Below the pieces are notes generated by a model. The model was not told the DNA's origin. It did not search any database and saw nothing but the letters and a program-made list of their open reading frames with translations. The position numbers and the translations under genes were made by a program. From NCBI RefSeq assembly GCF_014842255.1, contig NZ_JACYVH010000004.1, forward strand, positions 160,399 to 224,398: a stretch of DNA of 64,000 nucleotides, given 5' to 3'. Of the stretch, positions 31,798 through 38,391 are shown one piece after another. This stretch comes from Frigoribacterium sp. CFBP 13712 (GTDB lineage: Bacteria; Actinomycetota; Actinomycetes; Actinomycetales; Microbacteriaceae). The stretch's first letter is position 1. Every line of letters starts with the position of its first letter.

Positions 31798-32835
31798 TCA
31801 GCCGCCGTAGCCGCGCAGGCTGCTCGTCAGTGTCTGGCCGTCGACGTAGAGGTAGCAGCTGATGATGCGGTCGCCCGCACTCCAGCCCTCTTCGGTGGGC
31901 TGGAGGAAGTCGTAGCCGATCACGGACTCCTCGAACTCGACGCCCACGAACCCGGGGAACGCGTCGTAGCAGAGCTGGTCGGCGGCCTCGCTGAGGGCCT
32001 GATCGCCCGGGAACTCGACGTCGGGCGCCTCGTCTTCGAAGAACACCTCGTTGTCGTGCGGTGTCGTGCAGTCCTGTCGTTCGACCTCGACGACGACCCC
32101 GCCGGTGGTGCCCTGGCCGAACGAGAAGCAGTCGCCCAGTCGCAGGTCCTCGACGGGGGTGCCCGAGCCGCTGCCGTCCGCACCGCCGCCCGACCCGCCG
32201 TCGGCGCCCGTGCCGCCGCCGGTGCTCGACGCCGCGTCGACGAAGCCGCGCACGGCCCCGATGAGGCCGACGGACGACAGCCCGAGCATCACGATCACGA
32301 CCACCGCGACGATGGCGATGAGCGGCCGCCGCCGACGCAGCGGGCTGGGCGACCCCTCGGGCGTCGGCTGCCAGTACCCGTCGGGGCCGTGGGCCCGGTC
32401 GCGGGGCACGTAGGGGGCGGGCGTCGGCGCCCCGAAGGCGGCGGGCGCGGGGATCGCAGGAGGCGCGGGTCGGCGCGCGAGGACGGCCGGCGCATCCGCC
32501 TCGTCGGCCCCCACCGCCTCGGCCCAGCGTCCGACCGAGGCGACGACGGCATCGACGACGACCGCCTGATCGCTGTGCAGCGGCAGCCCGAGGCGCTCGA
32601 CCGAGCGGTCGGCGACCGGGGTCACACCGGTGGAGTCGGCCGACAGACCGGCGACGAACCAGTCGCGGCCGTCGTCGGCGAGGTCGAGGTAGAGACGGTG
32701 GCCGAGACGCAGGCGCAGGGCGGCACCGCCGACGAGGTAGTCGGACGGACGCCCGTCGATCTCGACGCCGGGCAGGGCCCGCCGCAGACGGGCCGCCAGC
32801 TGCTCGAACAGCGGCGGCAGATACGAGTTCGTCAC
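31798..32835 (-). CDS. septum-formation-like membrane protein
   Basis: The 345-residue protein (GTG at 32835, GAGGAGAA site) has three parts. Residues about 1-105 are a globular domain (LFEQLAARLRRALPGVEIDGRPSDYLVG...) resembling actinobacterial sensory or chaperone-like N-domains. Then comes a Pro/Ala-rich linker containing a translated dispersed word (32458). A single TM (about 185-207) leads to an extracellular Gly/Ser-rich linker and a C-terminal domain (about 245-345) with LRLGDCFSF, VVVEVERQDCTTPHDNEVFFE and four or so cysteines. This matches the Septum_form-type domain found outside the membrane in actinobacteria. Its role in division is by family name only. Confidence 0.8.
   Translation of the reverse strand: MTNSYLPPLFEQLAARLRRALPGVEIDGRPSDYLVGGAALRLRLGHRLYLDLADDGRDWFVAGLSADSTGVTPVADRSVERLGLPLHSDQAVVVDAVVASVGRWAEAVGADEADAPAVLARRPAPPAIPAPAAFGAPTPAPYVPRDRAHGPDGYWQPTPEGSPSPLRRRRPLIAIVAVVVIVMLGLSSVGLIGAVRGFVDAASSTGGGTGADGGSGGGADGSGSGTPVEDLRLGDCFSFGQGTTGGVVVEVERQDCTTPHDNEVFFEDEAPDVEFPGDQALSEAADQLCYDAFPGFVGVEFEESVIGYDFLQPTEEGWSAGDRIISCYLYVDGQTLTSSLRGYGG
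32458..32471 (+). repeat. exact dispersed word inside a coding linker
   Basis: AGGAGGCGCGGGTC, translated on the minus strand as part of RRPAPPA in the Pro-rich linker. Confidence 0.8.
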
Positions 32836-32922
32836 GGTCTTCTCCTCGCGGCCGGTGCGGTGCCGCTCGTCGATCGTATCCGCCACCGCCCGGGCGTCTG
32901 CGGCGAGTCGCCTGGATCCCGG

Positions 32923-33060
32923 ACGGTGGGCAGGAAGCGCCCTCGCGCGCGACGCGAAGGGCAGGTTCTGACCACCGCGGACGACCCGCACCGCACCGCA
33001 CCCGCACGGTGGGCAGAAGACGCCCTCGCGCGGGACGCGAAGGGCAGGTTCTGACCACCG
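32923..33060. repeat. two 55-bp palindromic elements
   Basis: Units at 32923-32977 and 33006-33060 match at 51 of 55 positions. Each starts ACGGTGGGCAG and ends GGTTCTGACCACCG. Outer arms CGGTGG/CCACCG and inner arms GCCCTCGCG/CGCGAAGGGC give a hairpin. They lie between two minus-strand genes, 28 bp apart from each other. Confidence 0.85.
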
Positions 33061-33114
33061 TACGGGTGCGGCGGCGGGTGGAGCGCGGGTCGCGGGCGGG
33101 CGGACCCGAGCCGA

Positions 33115-34200
33115 CTAGCTCGAGACGCTCGCGAGCGTCGGGTAGTCGGTGTACCCCTCGGCGCCCGGGCCGTAGAACGTGCTCGGGTCGGGCTCGTTCA
33201 GCTCGGTGCCGCGCTCCCAGCGGGCGACGAGGTCGGGGTTCGCGATCGCGAGGCGACCCACTGCGATGGCGTCGGCGAAGCCGCTCTCGACCAGGTCGCG
33301 GGCCTCGGCCAGGTCGGTGACGGTGCCGAATCCGCTGTTCAGGATGACGTTGCCGTCGAAACGGCGACGGAGTCGCTGCACGAGCTCGCCGCGCGGGTCG
33401 GCGTGCAGGATGCTCAGGTACGACAGGCCGAGCGGTGCGAGACCGTCGACGAGGGCGTCGTACGTGGCGGTGACGTCGTCGACGTCGGTCTCCACGACGT
33501 CCTGGATGTTGTGCATCGGCGAGATGCGGATGCCCACACGACCGGCGCCGATGGCGTCGGCGACGGCGACCGCGGTGTCGATGCTGAGCCGCGCGCGGTT
33601 CTCCGGGGTGCCGCCGAACTCGTCGGTGCGCACGTTCGAGACGGGCGACAGGAACTCGTGCAGCAGGTAGCCGTTGGCGCTGTGCAGCTCGACGCCGTCG
33701 AGGCCGGCCTCGAGGACGGCGCGCTTCGAGGCGGTGACGATGTCTGCGATCACCTGGTGCACCTCCTCGGTGGTGAGGGCGTGGGGCACGGGGTAGTCGC
33801 GCTTGCCGTCGGGGGTGCGGACGACGCCGTCGATGGCGACCGCGCTCGGGCCCACGATGCGCTCGGTGCCGGTGACCTCGGTGTGCGTGACGCGACCGCC
33901 GTGCATCACCTGCATGACGATCGTGCCGCCCTTCGCGTGCACGGCGTCGGCGACGCGCTTCCAGCCGGCGACCTGCTCGTCGGTGACGATGCCGGGCTGC
34001 CCCGGGTACGCCTTGCCCTCCTGCGTCGGCCAGGTGCCCTCCGTCACGATGAGACCCATCGTGGCGCGCTGCGAGTAGTGCTCGACCGGCAGGTCGCCGG
34101 GGACGTCGCCCTCGCTGGCGCGGACGCGGGTCAGCGGCGCCATGGTGACGCGGTTCGAGAGCACGAGGTCGCCGAACGTGGCGGAGGAGAACAGGCTCAC
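33115..34200 (-). CDS. old-yellow-enzyme-family alkene reductase
   Basis: The 361-residue protein is an FMN-dependent TIM-barrel ene-reductase of the NemA/OYE type. It has LSNRVTMAPLTRVRA near the start, the flavin-binding Gln and substrate-binding His...Asn in ELHSANGYLLHEFLSPVSN, and a C-terminal GFGTVTDLAEARDLVESGFADAIAVGR phosphate site. It reduces activated C=C bonds such as enones or nitro-alkenes with NAD(P)H. I prefer the GTG at 34200 because AAAGGA lies 6 nt upstream; the ATG at 34215 would add five residues. No regulator is adjacent. Confidence 0.92.
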   Translation of the reverse strand: MSLFSSATFGDLVLSNRVTMAPLTRVRASEGDVPGDLPVEHYSQRATMGLIVTEGTWPTQEGKAYPGQPGIVTDEQVAGWKRVADAVHAKGGTIVMQVMHGGRVTHTEVTGTERIVGPSAVAIDGVVRTPDGKRDYPVPHALTTEEVHQVIADIVTASKRAVLEAGLDGVELHSANGYLLHEFLSPVSNVRTDEFGGTPENRARLSIDTAVAVADAIGAGRVGIRISPMHNIQDVVETDVDDVTATYDALVDGLAPLGLSYLSILHADPRGELVQRLRRRFDGNVILNSGFGTVTDLAEARDLVESGFADAIAVGRLAIANPDLVARWERGTELNEPDPSTFYGPGAEGYTDYPTLASVSS

Positions 34201-34508
34201 AGTGAGTCCTTTCATAGACGGATGTCGACGTGCGCCGGAGCGCACCCCGAGCGGAACCACCGAGGAGGCGCGGGCATTCCGCCGAGGACGGCCCGGTCTC
34301 CGAGTCCGCAGCAGCTTCACAGGCAGGGGTTGCGGGCGGGGCTCGCGAGCGGAGCGGCGGGCGGGGCGCGGTGGCGGCCACCCGGTCGACCGCCGGGGTG
34401 GCCGCGACGGGTGATGCGCGCGTGCACCGGGCGGTATCGGGGCGAGACCGGTCGTGTCCCCGTTATGGAGGATTGCCGAGGTGCGGGGCGACTCCTATGC
34501 TCGGCTCC
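34201..34508. other. 308-bp divergent intergenic region
   Basis: No gene is supported. It contains a word variant, GAGGAGGCGCGGG, at 34262-34274, simple GCGGGCGGGGC-type sequence near 34340, and at its right end the strong promoter for the gene at 34509. Confidence 0.6.
34473..34501 (+). promoter_or_regulatory. strong leaderless promoter of the gene at 34509
   Basis: -35 TTGCCG (34473-34478), a 17-bp spacer and -10 TATGCT (34496-34501) are followed by 7 nt and the GTG. It is the best-formed leaderless promoter in the window. Confidence 0.7.
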
Positions 34509-35072
34509 GTGGGGATGACGACGAAGCGACGGGCAGCGCAGGGGATGCGACTGCGGAGAGATGCGTCCGGATCCGTCGAGGCGGACGCTCTCGTGCTCGA
34601 TGCGACGGACGCCGATGCGGACGCGGACGCGGGCGCGCTCGCGGAGCCGGCCGACGCGGTCGTCCCCCTGCCCGCGGGTCTCGCACGGCGGACGATCTAC
34701 CTGCTCTCGCCGGTCGTCCACGGCTTGTTCGGGGTGCTCGCGTTCGCCGGCGCCCTGTCGGTGACGCCGGACGCCCTCGGCCCCGTGGCGGGCATGGTCG
34801 CGCGGATGCTCTACGTGTCGTCGGCGCTGCTGTCGTTCTTCCTGACCACGATGATCGTGGCGGTGCGCGTCGATGTGCGACGGGGCGGGGTCCGACCGCC
34901 GCTGAGCGTTCCGCTCGTGTACGCGTTGAGCCCGGTGACCGGCGGCCTGATGCTCGCCGCCGCATACGTCTCGCAGCTGAACGGCGGTCCGTTCGCGGGC
35001 GGCTGGGGGGCGATGCTGCTGACGACTCTGTCGCTCGTGCTGCTGACCCAGCGGTCGCGCACGCGCCCCTAG
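34509..35072 (+). CDS. four-TM membrane protein of unknown function
   Basis: The 187-residue protein starts at a leaderless GTG (34509); an ATG two codons later is in frame. A charged Asp/Ala-rich N-terminus (about 1-55, with a DADADADA run) precedes four hydrophobic segments (about 62-85, 95-118, 130-155 and 165-180). The sequence MIVAVRVDVRRGGVRPPLSVPLVY marks a basic loop. I recognise no family. It lies alone between a divergent ene-reductase gene and convergent recQ. Confidence 0.7.
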   Translation: MGMTTKRRAAQGMRLRRDASGSVEADALVLDATDADADADAGALAEPADAVVPLPAGLARRTIYLLSPVVHGLFGVLAFAGALSVTPDALGPVAGMVARMLYVSSALLSFFLTTMIVAVRVDVRRGGVRPPLSVPLVYALSPVTGGLMLAAAYVSQLNGGPFAGGWGAMLLTTLSLVLLTQRSRTRP

Positions 35073-35153
35073 CCGCCCCGACGCCGCGCACGAGCGGCCA
35101 GCCGCGCCGACGCCGGCCGGCTCGGCGCGCCGGAGGCCCCGCGCGACGACGGT

Positions 35154-37286
35154 TCAGCGCCAGTCGTCGGGCGGGACGCTCTCGTCGTAGGGGTCGAAGG
35201 GCGGCTCGTCGTACGGCGGCGCATCGTCGTGGGGCGGCTCGTCGCGAGGCGGGCGCGCCGGCGCGGGCCGAGCGCGAGCGGGCTCGGCCCGACTGGCGCG
35301 CGCCGGAGTAGGCGCGGTGCGAGTCGGCTCGGCCCGGGGCGCCTCGGCGCGGCTCGACCCGGCCGAGGTCGCCGAAGCCGCCGCCTCAGCCGCGTCTTCG
35401 GGGGACGTGCCGCCGACGACGTCGAGCACCTGCTGGCCGTAGGTGTCGAGCTTCTTCTGGCCGACGCCGCTGATGGTCGCGAGCTGGTCGAAGGAGGTCG
35501 GACGGGTGGACGCGATGCCGCGGAGGGTCGCATCGCCGAAGACCACGTACGCGGGCACACCCTGAGCCTTCGCGATGCCGGCCCGCCATTGGCGCAGGGT
35601 CTCGAAGAGGGGCTGATCGGCGGCGTCGAGATCGGCCGCACCGGCGCCCGCTCGCGAACCCCGCGCACCCGATGCCGACCCCGGACGCGATCGAGCCGCA
35701 CGGGGTGCCCGCTCGGGCTCCTTGCGGAGCCGCACCGGCCTGCCCCCCGAGAGCACCTCGCCCGCCGCATCGGTGATCAGCAGCGTGCCGTAGCCGTCGG
35801 GCGACACGGCGAGGATGCCCTGGGCGAGCAGCTGCCGGACGACGCCCCGCCATTCGATCTCGGTGAGCTCGGAGCCGATGCCGAACGTCGCGAGCTGCTC
35901 GTGCCGGTTCTGCGTGATGCGCGGGGTCGTCTTGCCGAGCAGGATGTCGATGATCTGACCGGCGCCGAACTGCTGGTCGCGCTCGCGCTTGAGGCGCACG
36001 ACCGTCGAGAGCAGCTTCTGCGCGGCGACGGTGCCGTCGATCGCCTGGGGCGGCGTCAGACAGGTGTCGCAGTTGTGGCACGGGGTGCTCGTCTGGCCGA
36101 AGTAGCCGAGCAGCTGCACGCGCCGGCACTCGACGGTCTCGCAGAGCGCGAGCATGGCGTCGAGGTGGGCGCTGAGCTTGCGCCGGTGGTCGGCGTCGCC
36201 CTCCGACTGGTCGATCATGCGGCGCTGCTGCATGACGTCCTGCAGCCCGTAGGCGAGCCAGGCGGTCGACGGCAGGCCGTCGCGACCCGCTCGCCCCGTC
36301 TCTTGGTAGTAGCCCTCGACCGACTTCGGCAGATCGAGGTGGGCCACGAAGCGCACGTCGGGCTTGTCGATGCCCATGCCGAACGCGATCGTCGCGACCA
36401 TGACGATGCCGTCTTCGCGGAGGAACCTCGACTGGTTGCGGGCCCGCACGCCCGCGTCGAGACCCGCGTGGTACGGCAGCGCGGCGATGCCCTGCTTGAC
36501 CAGGAACTCGGCCGTGCCCTCGACCGACTTGCGCGACAGGCAGTAGACGATGCCGGCGTCGCCGTCGTGCTCAGCGCGGATGAACCGCAGCAGCTGCTGC
36601 TGAGGGCCGTCTTTCGACTCGATGCGGTACTGGATGTTGGGCCGGTCGAAGTCGGCGACGAAGTGCGCGGCGGCGTCGAGCTCGAGCCGGGCCGAGATCT
36701 CGCGGTGCGTCGTCTCGGTGGCCGTCGCCGTCAGGGCGATGCGCGGCACGTCGGGCCAGCGCTGGTGCAGCACCGAGAGCTCGAGGTAGTCGGGGCGGAA
36801 GTCGTGGCCCCATTGCGCGACGCAGTGCGCCTCGTCGATGGCGAAGAGCGACAGTCGCGCGCGGTCGAGGAGGTCTTTGGTCGAATCGAGCCGCAGTCGC
36901 TCGGGTGCCAGGTAGAGCATGTCGAGCTCGCCGGCGACGAAGGCCCGCTCGACCTCGCGCCGCGTGTCGGGGTCTTGGGTCGAGTTCAGGAACTCGGCAC
37001 GCACGCCGACCGCCTCGAGGGCGTCGACCTGATCTTGCATCAGTGCGATCAGCGGCGAGACGACGATGCCCGTGCCCTCTCGCACGAGAGCGGGCACCTG
37101 GTAGCAGAGCGACTTGCCGCCACCGGTCGGCATCAGCACGAGAGCGTCGCCGCCGCCGACCACCTGCTCGATGATCGCCGCCTGCTGCCCCCGGAAGTCG
37201 TCGTAGCCGAAGACCCGCTGCAGCACGTCGAGGGGTGCGGCGGAGGCCGGTCGGGCGACGGCGGAGGTGGTGGGAGCGTTGGTCAC
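35154..37286 (-). CDS. recQ: ATP-dependent DNA helicase RecQ
   Basis: The 710-residue protein has Walker A MPTGGGKSLCYQ, DEAH in AIDEAHCVAQWGHDFR, helicase motifs V and VI (MGIDKPDVRFVAHLD and ETGRAGRDG), a RecQ zinc-binding Cys4 (C...CHNCDTC, about 360-392), a winged helix, and an HRDC domain (about 545-620). It unwinds recombination and replication intermediates. The tail beyond 620 is long, disordered and Pro/Ala/Arg- then Asp/Pro-rich, and is unlike E. coli RecQ. The GTG start at 37286 is preceded by TAGACT exactly 6 nt upstream, a leaderless pattern. Gene order gives no operon. Confidence 0.96.
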   Translation of the reverse strand: MTNAPTTSAVARPASAAPLDVLQRVFGYDDFRGQQAAIIEQVVGGGDALVLMPTGGGKSLCYQVPALVREGTGIVVSPLIALMQDQVDALEAVGVRAEFLNSTQDPDTRREVERAFVAGELDMLYLAPERLRLDSTKDLLDRARLSLFAIDEAHCVAQWGHDFRPDYLELSVLHQRWPDVPRIALTATATETTHREISARLELDAAAHFVADFDRPNIQYRIESKDGPQQQLLRFIRAEHDGDAGIVYCLSRKSVEGTAEFLVKQGIAALPYHAGLDAGVRARNQSRFLREDGIVMVATIAFGMGIDKPDVRFVAHLDLPKSVEGYYQETGRAGRDGLPSTAWLAYGLQDVMQQRRMIDQSEGDADHRRKLSAHLDAMLALCETVECRRVQLLGYFGQTSTPCHNCDTCLTPPQAIDGTVAAQKLLSTVVRLKRERDQQFGAGQIIDILLGKTTPRITQNRHEQLATFGIGSELTEIEWRGVVRQLLAQGILAVSPDGYGTLLITDAAGEVLSGGRPVRLRKEPERAPRAARSRPGSASGARGSRAGAGAADLDAADQPLFETLRQWRAGIAKAQGVPAYVVFGDATLRGIASTRPTSFDQLATISGVGQKKLDTYGQQVLDVVGGTSPEDAAEAAASATSAGSSRAEAPRAEPTRTAPTPARASRAEPARARPAPARPPRDEPPHDDAPPYDEPPFDPYDESVPPDDWR

Positions 37287-37292
37287 CAGGCG

Positions 37293-37298
37293 AGTCTA
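37293..37298 (-). promoter_or_regulatory. leaderless -10 of recQ
   Basis: On the minus strand TAGACT is followed by 6 nt and the GTG at 37286; no ribosome site is present. Confidence 0.5.
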
Positions 37299-38261
37299 AG
37301 AGGCGCGACCGACAGGCTCGTCGGCCCCGTGCCTCCTGGTGGGAACCACCCCGACGAGACCGTCTGGGGAGGACCGATCGAGCCCCGCCGCGTCGAACGC
37401 CCGCACGACGAGCCACACGTACAGCGGCGTCGTGACGACGGTGACCGCGAGGCCCAGCGGGCTGCCGTCGCTCGACGGGGTGCCCGCGAACGGCGCCAGC
37501 AGCACGAACAGCACGACGTTGTTGAGCACATGGGCGACGATGGCGGCCTCGAGCCCGCCCGTCCGCCAGGTGAGCCAGGCCGCGGCCACCCCGAAGACGG
37601 CGACGTCGGCGAGCCCCCACGGGTTGTACGCGTGCGCGGCGGCGAACGCGATGGTCGGCAGCACGATCGCGACCGCGGGCCAGGCGATCCACGAGCCGAG
37701 GGCCTGCATCGCGAACCCGCGGAACGCGTACTCTTCGGCCGTCGCCTGCAGCGGCACCAGCAGCACGATGACCACCAGCGACCAGACGAGCGCCTCAGGC
37801 GGGGTCGTCACGGGCCCGAGACCGATCGACGCGCCGGTCAGCAGAGGCACGGCGAACGAGCTCAGCAGCACCGTCAGCCCCATGAACACGGCGGCCGGCA
37901 CGAGACAGCGGGCCAACCAGCCCCAGCGCAGGCGCCCCGCGACGCTCGAGAGGCGCCCCGGCCCGCCGAGCCCCGCCGCGCGGGTCGCGAGCAGCACCGA
38001 CGGCAGCATCATGACGATCGACCCGAGCGTCAGCAGCATGACGAGGGGCTCGGAGGCGTCGAGCGGATCGGCCTGCAGCGCCCGGTACACGCGACCCACC
38101 GCGTCGGCCCCGGCCACGACCCGCAGCACGGCCGTCGCGGCGAGCAAGAAGGCGTTCGAGAGGACGAGATAGAAGACGACCGCGAGCACGGCGGCCAGCA
38201 CGGGCCGGTACCAGCGGTACGTCGGCAGTGCGCGGAACATGCGGTGGTAGGCGACGGTCAC
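37296..38261 (-). CDS. CPBP-family intramembrane glutamic protease
   Basis: The 321-residue protein has about eight membrane helices. The active-site motif EEYAFRGF (Glu-Glu...Arg, near 205-212), a second motif with FAAAHAYN (His) and ALAWLTWRTGG-like helix 4 define the CPBP (CAAX protease and bacteriocin-processing) family. Such enzymes cleave membrane proteins or peptides; in bacteria they often give bacteriocin immunity or process envelope proteins. The substrate is unknown. The GTG start has TACCCT 6 nt upstream (leaderless). Its stop lies 10 bp before the recQ start. Confidence 0.9.
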   Translation of the reverse strand: MTVAYHRMFRALPTYRWYRPVLAAVLAVVFYLVLSNAFLLAATAVLRVVAGADAVGRVYRALQADPLDASEPLVMLLTLGSIVMMLPSVLLATRAAGLGGPGRLSSVAGRLRWGWLARCLVPAAVFMGLTVLLSSFAVPLLTGASIGLGPVTTPPEALVWSLVVIVLLVPLQATAEEYAFRGFAMQALGSWIAWPAVAIVLPTIAFAAAHAYNPWGLADVAVFGVAAAWLTWRTGGLEAAIVAHVLNNVVLFVLLAPFAGTPSSDGSPLGLAVTVVTTPLYVWLVVRAFDAAGLDRSSPDGLVGVVPTRRHGADEPVGRAS

Positions 38262-38267
38262 GACTAG

Positions 38268-38273
38268 AGGGTA
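38268..38273 (-). promoter_or_regulatory. leaderless -10 of the CPBP gene
   Basis: On the minus strand TACCCT is followed by 6 nt and the GTG at 38261. Confidence 0.45.
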
Positions 38274-38329
38274 AGGGGCGCCCCCGACAGTCCCCCGCGC
38301 GACCCGGCGGCCCGCCGTCCGGACGCCGA

Positions 38330-38375
38330 GACGGCCCGCGTCGACGCCCGCGAGGGACGCACGACACGGGCCGTC
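38330..38375 (-). terminator. terminator of the 5'-nucleotidase gene
   Basis: Arms of 14 bp (38330-38343, GACGGCCCGCGTCG, and 38362-38375) pair with one mismatch, starting 17 nt beyond the stop at 38392. Confidence 0.7.
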
Positions 38376-38391
38376 GGGCCGGTGACTGCTG

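Noticed and set aside
35229-38267. 1012-residue open frame antisense to recQ and the CPBP gene
   Set aside because: It spans two genes on the other strand; its Arg/Gly/Val composition is the usual high-GC shadow.
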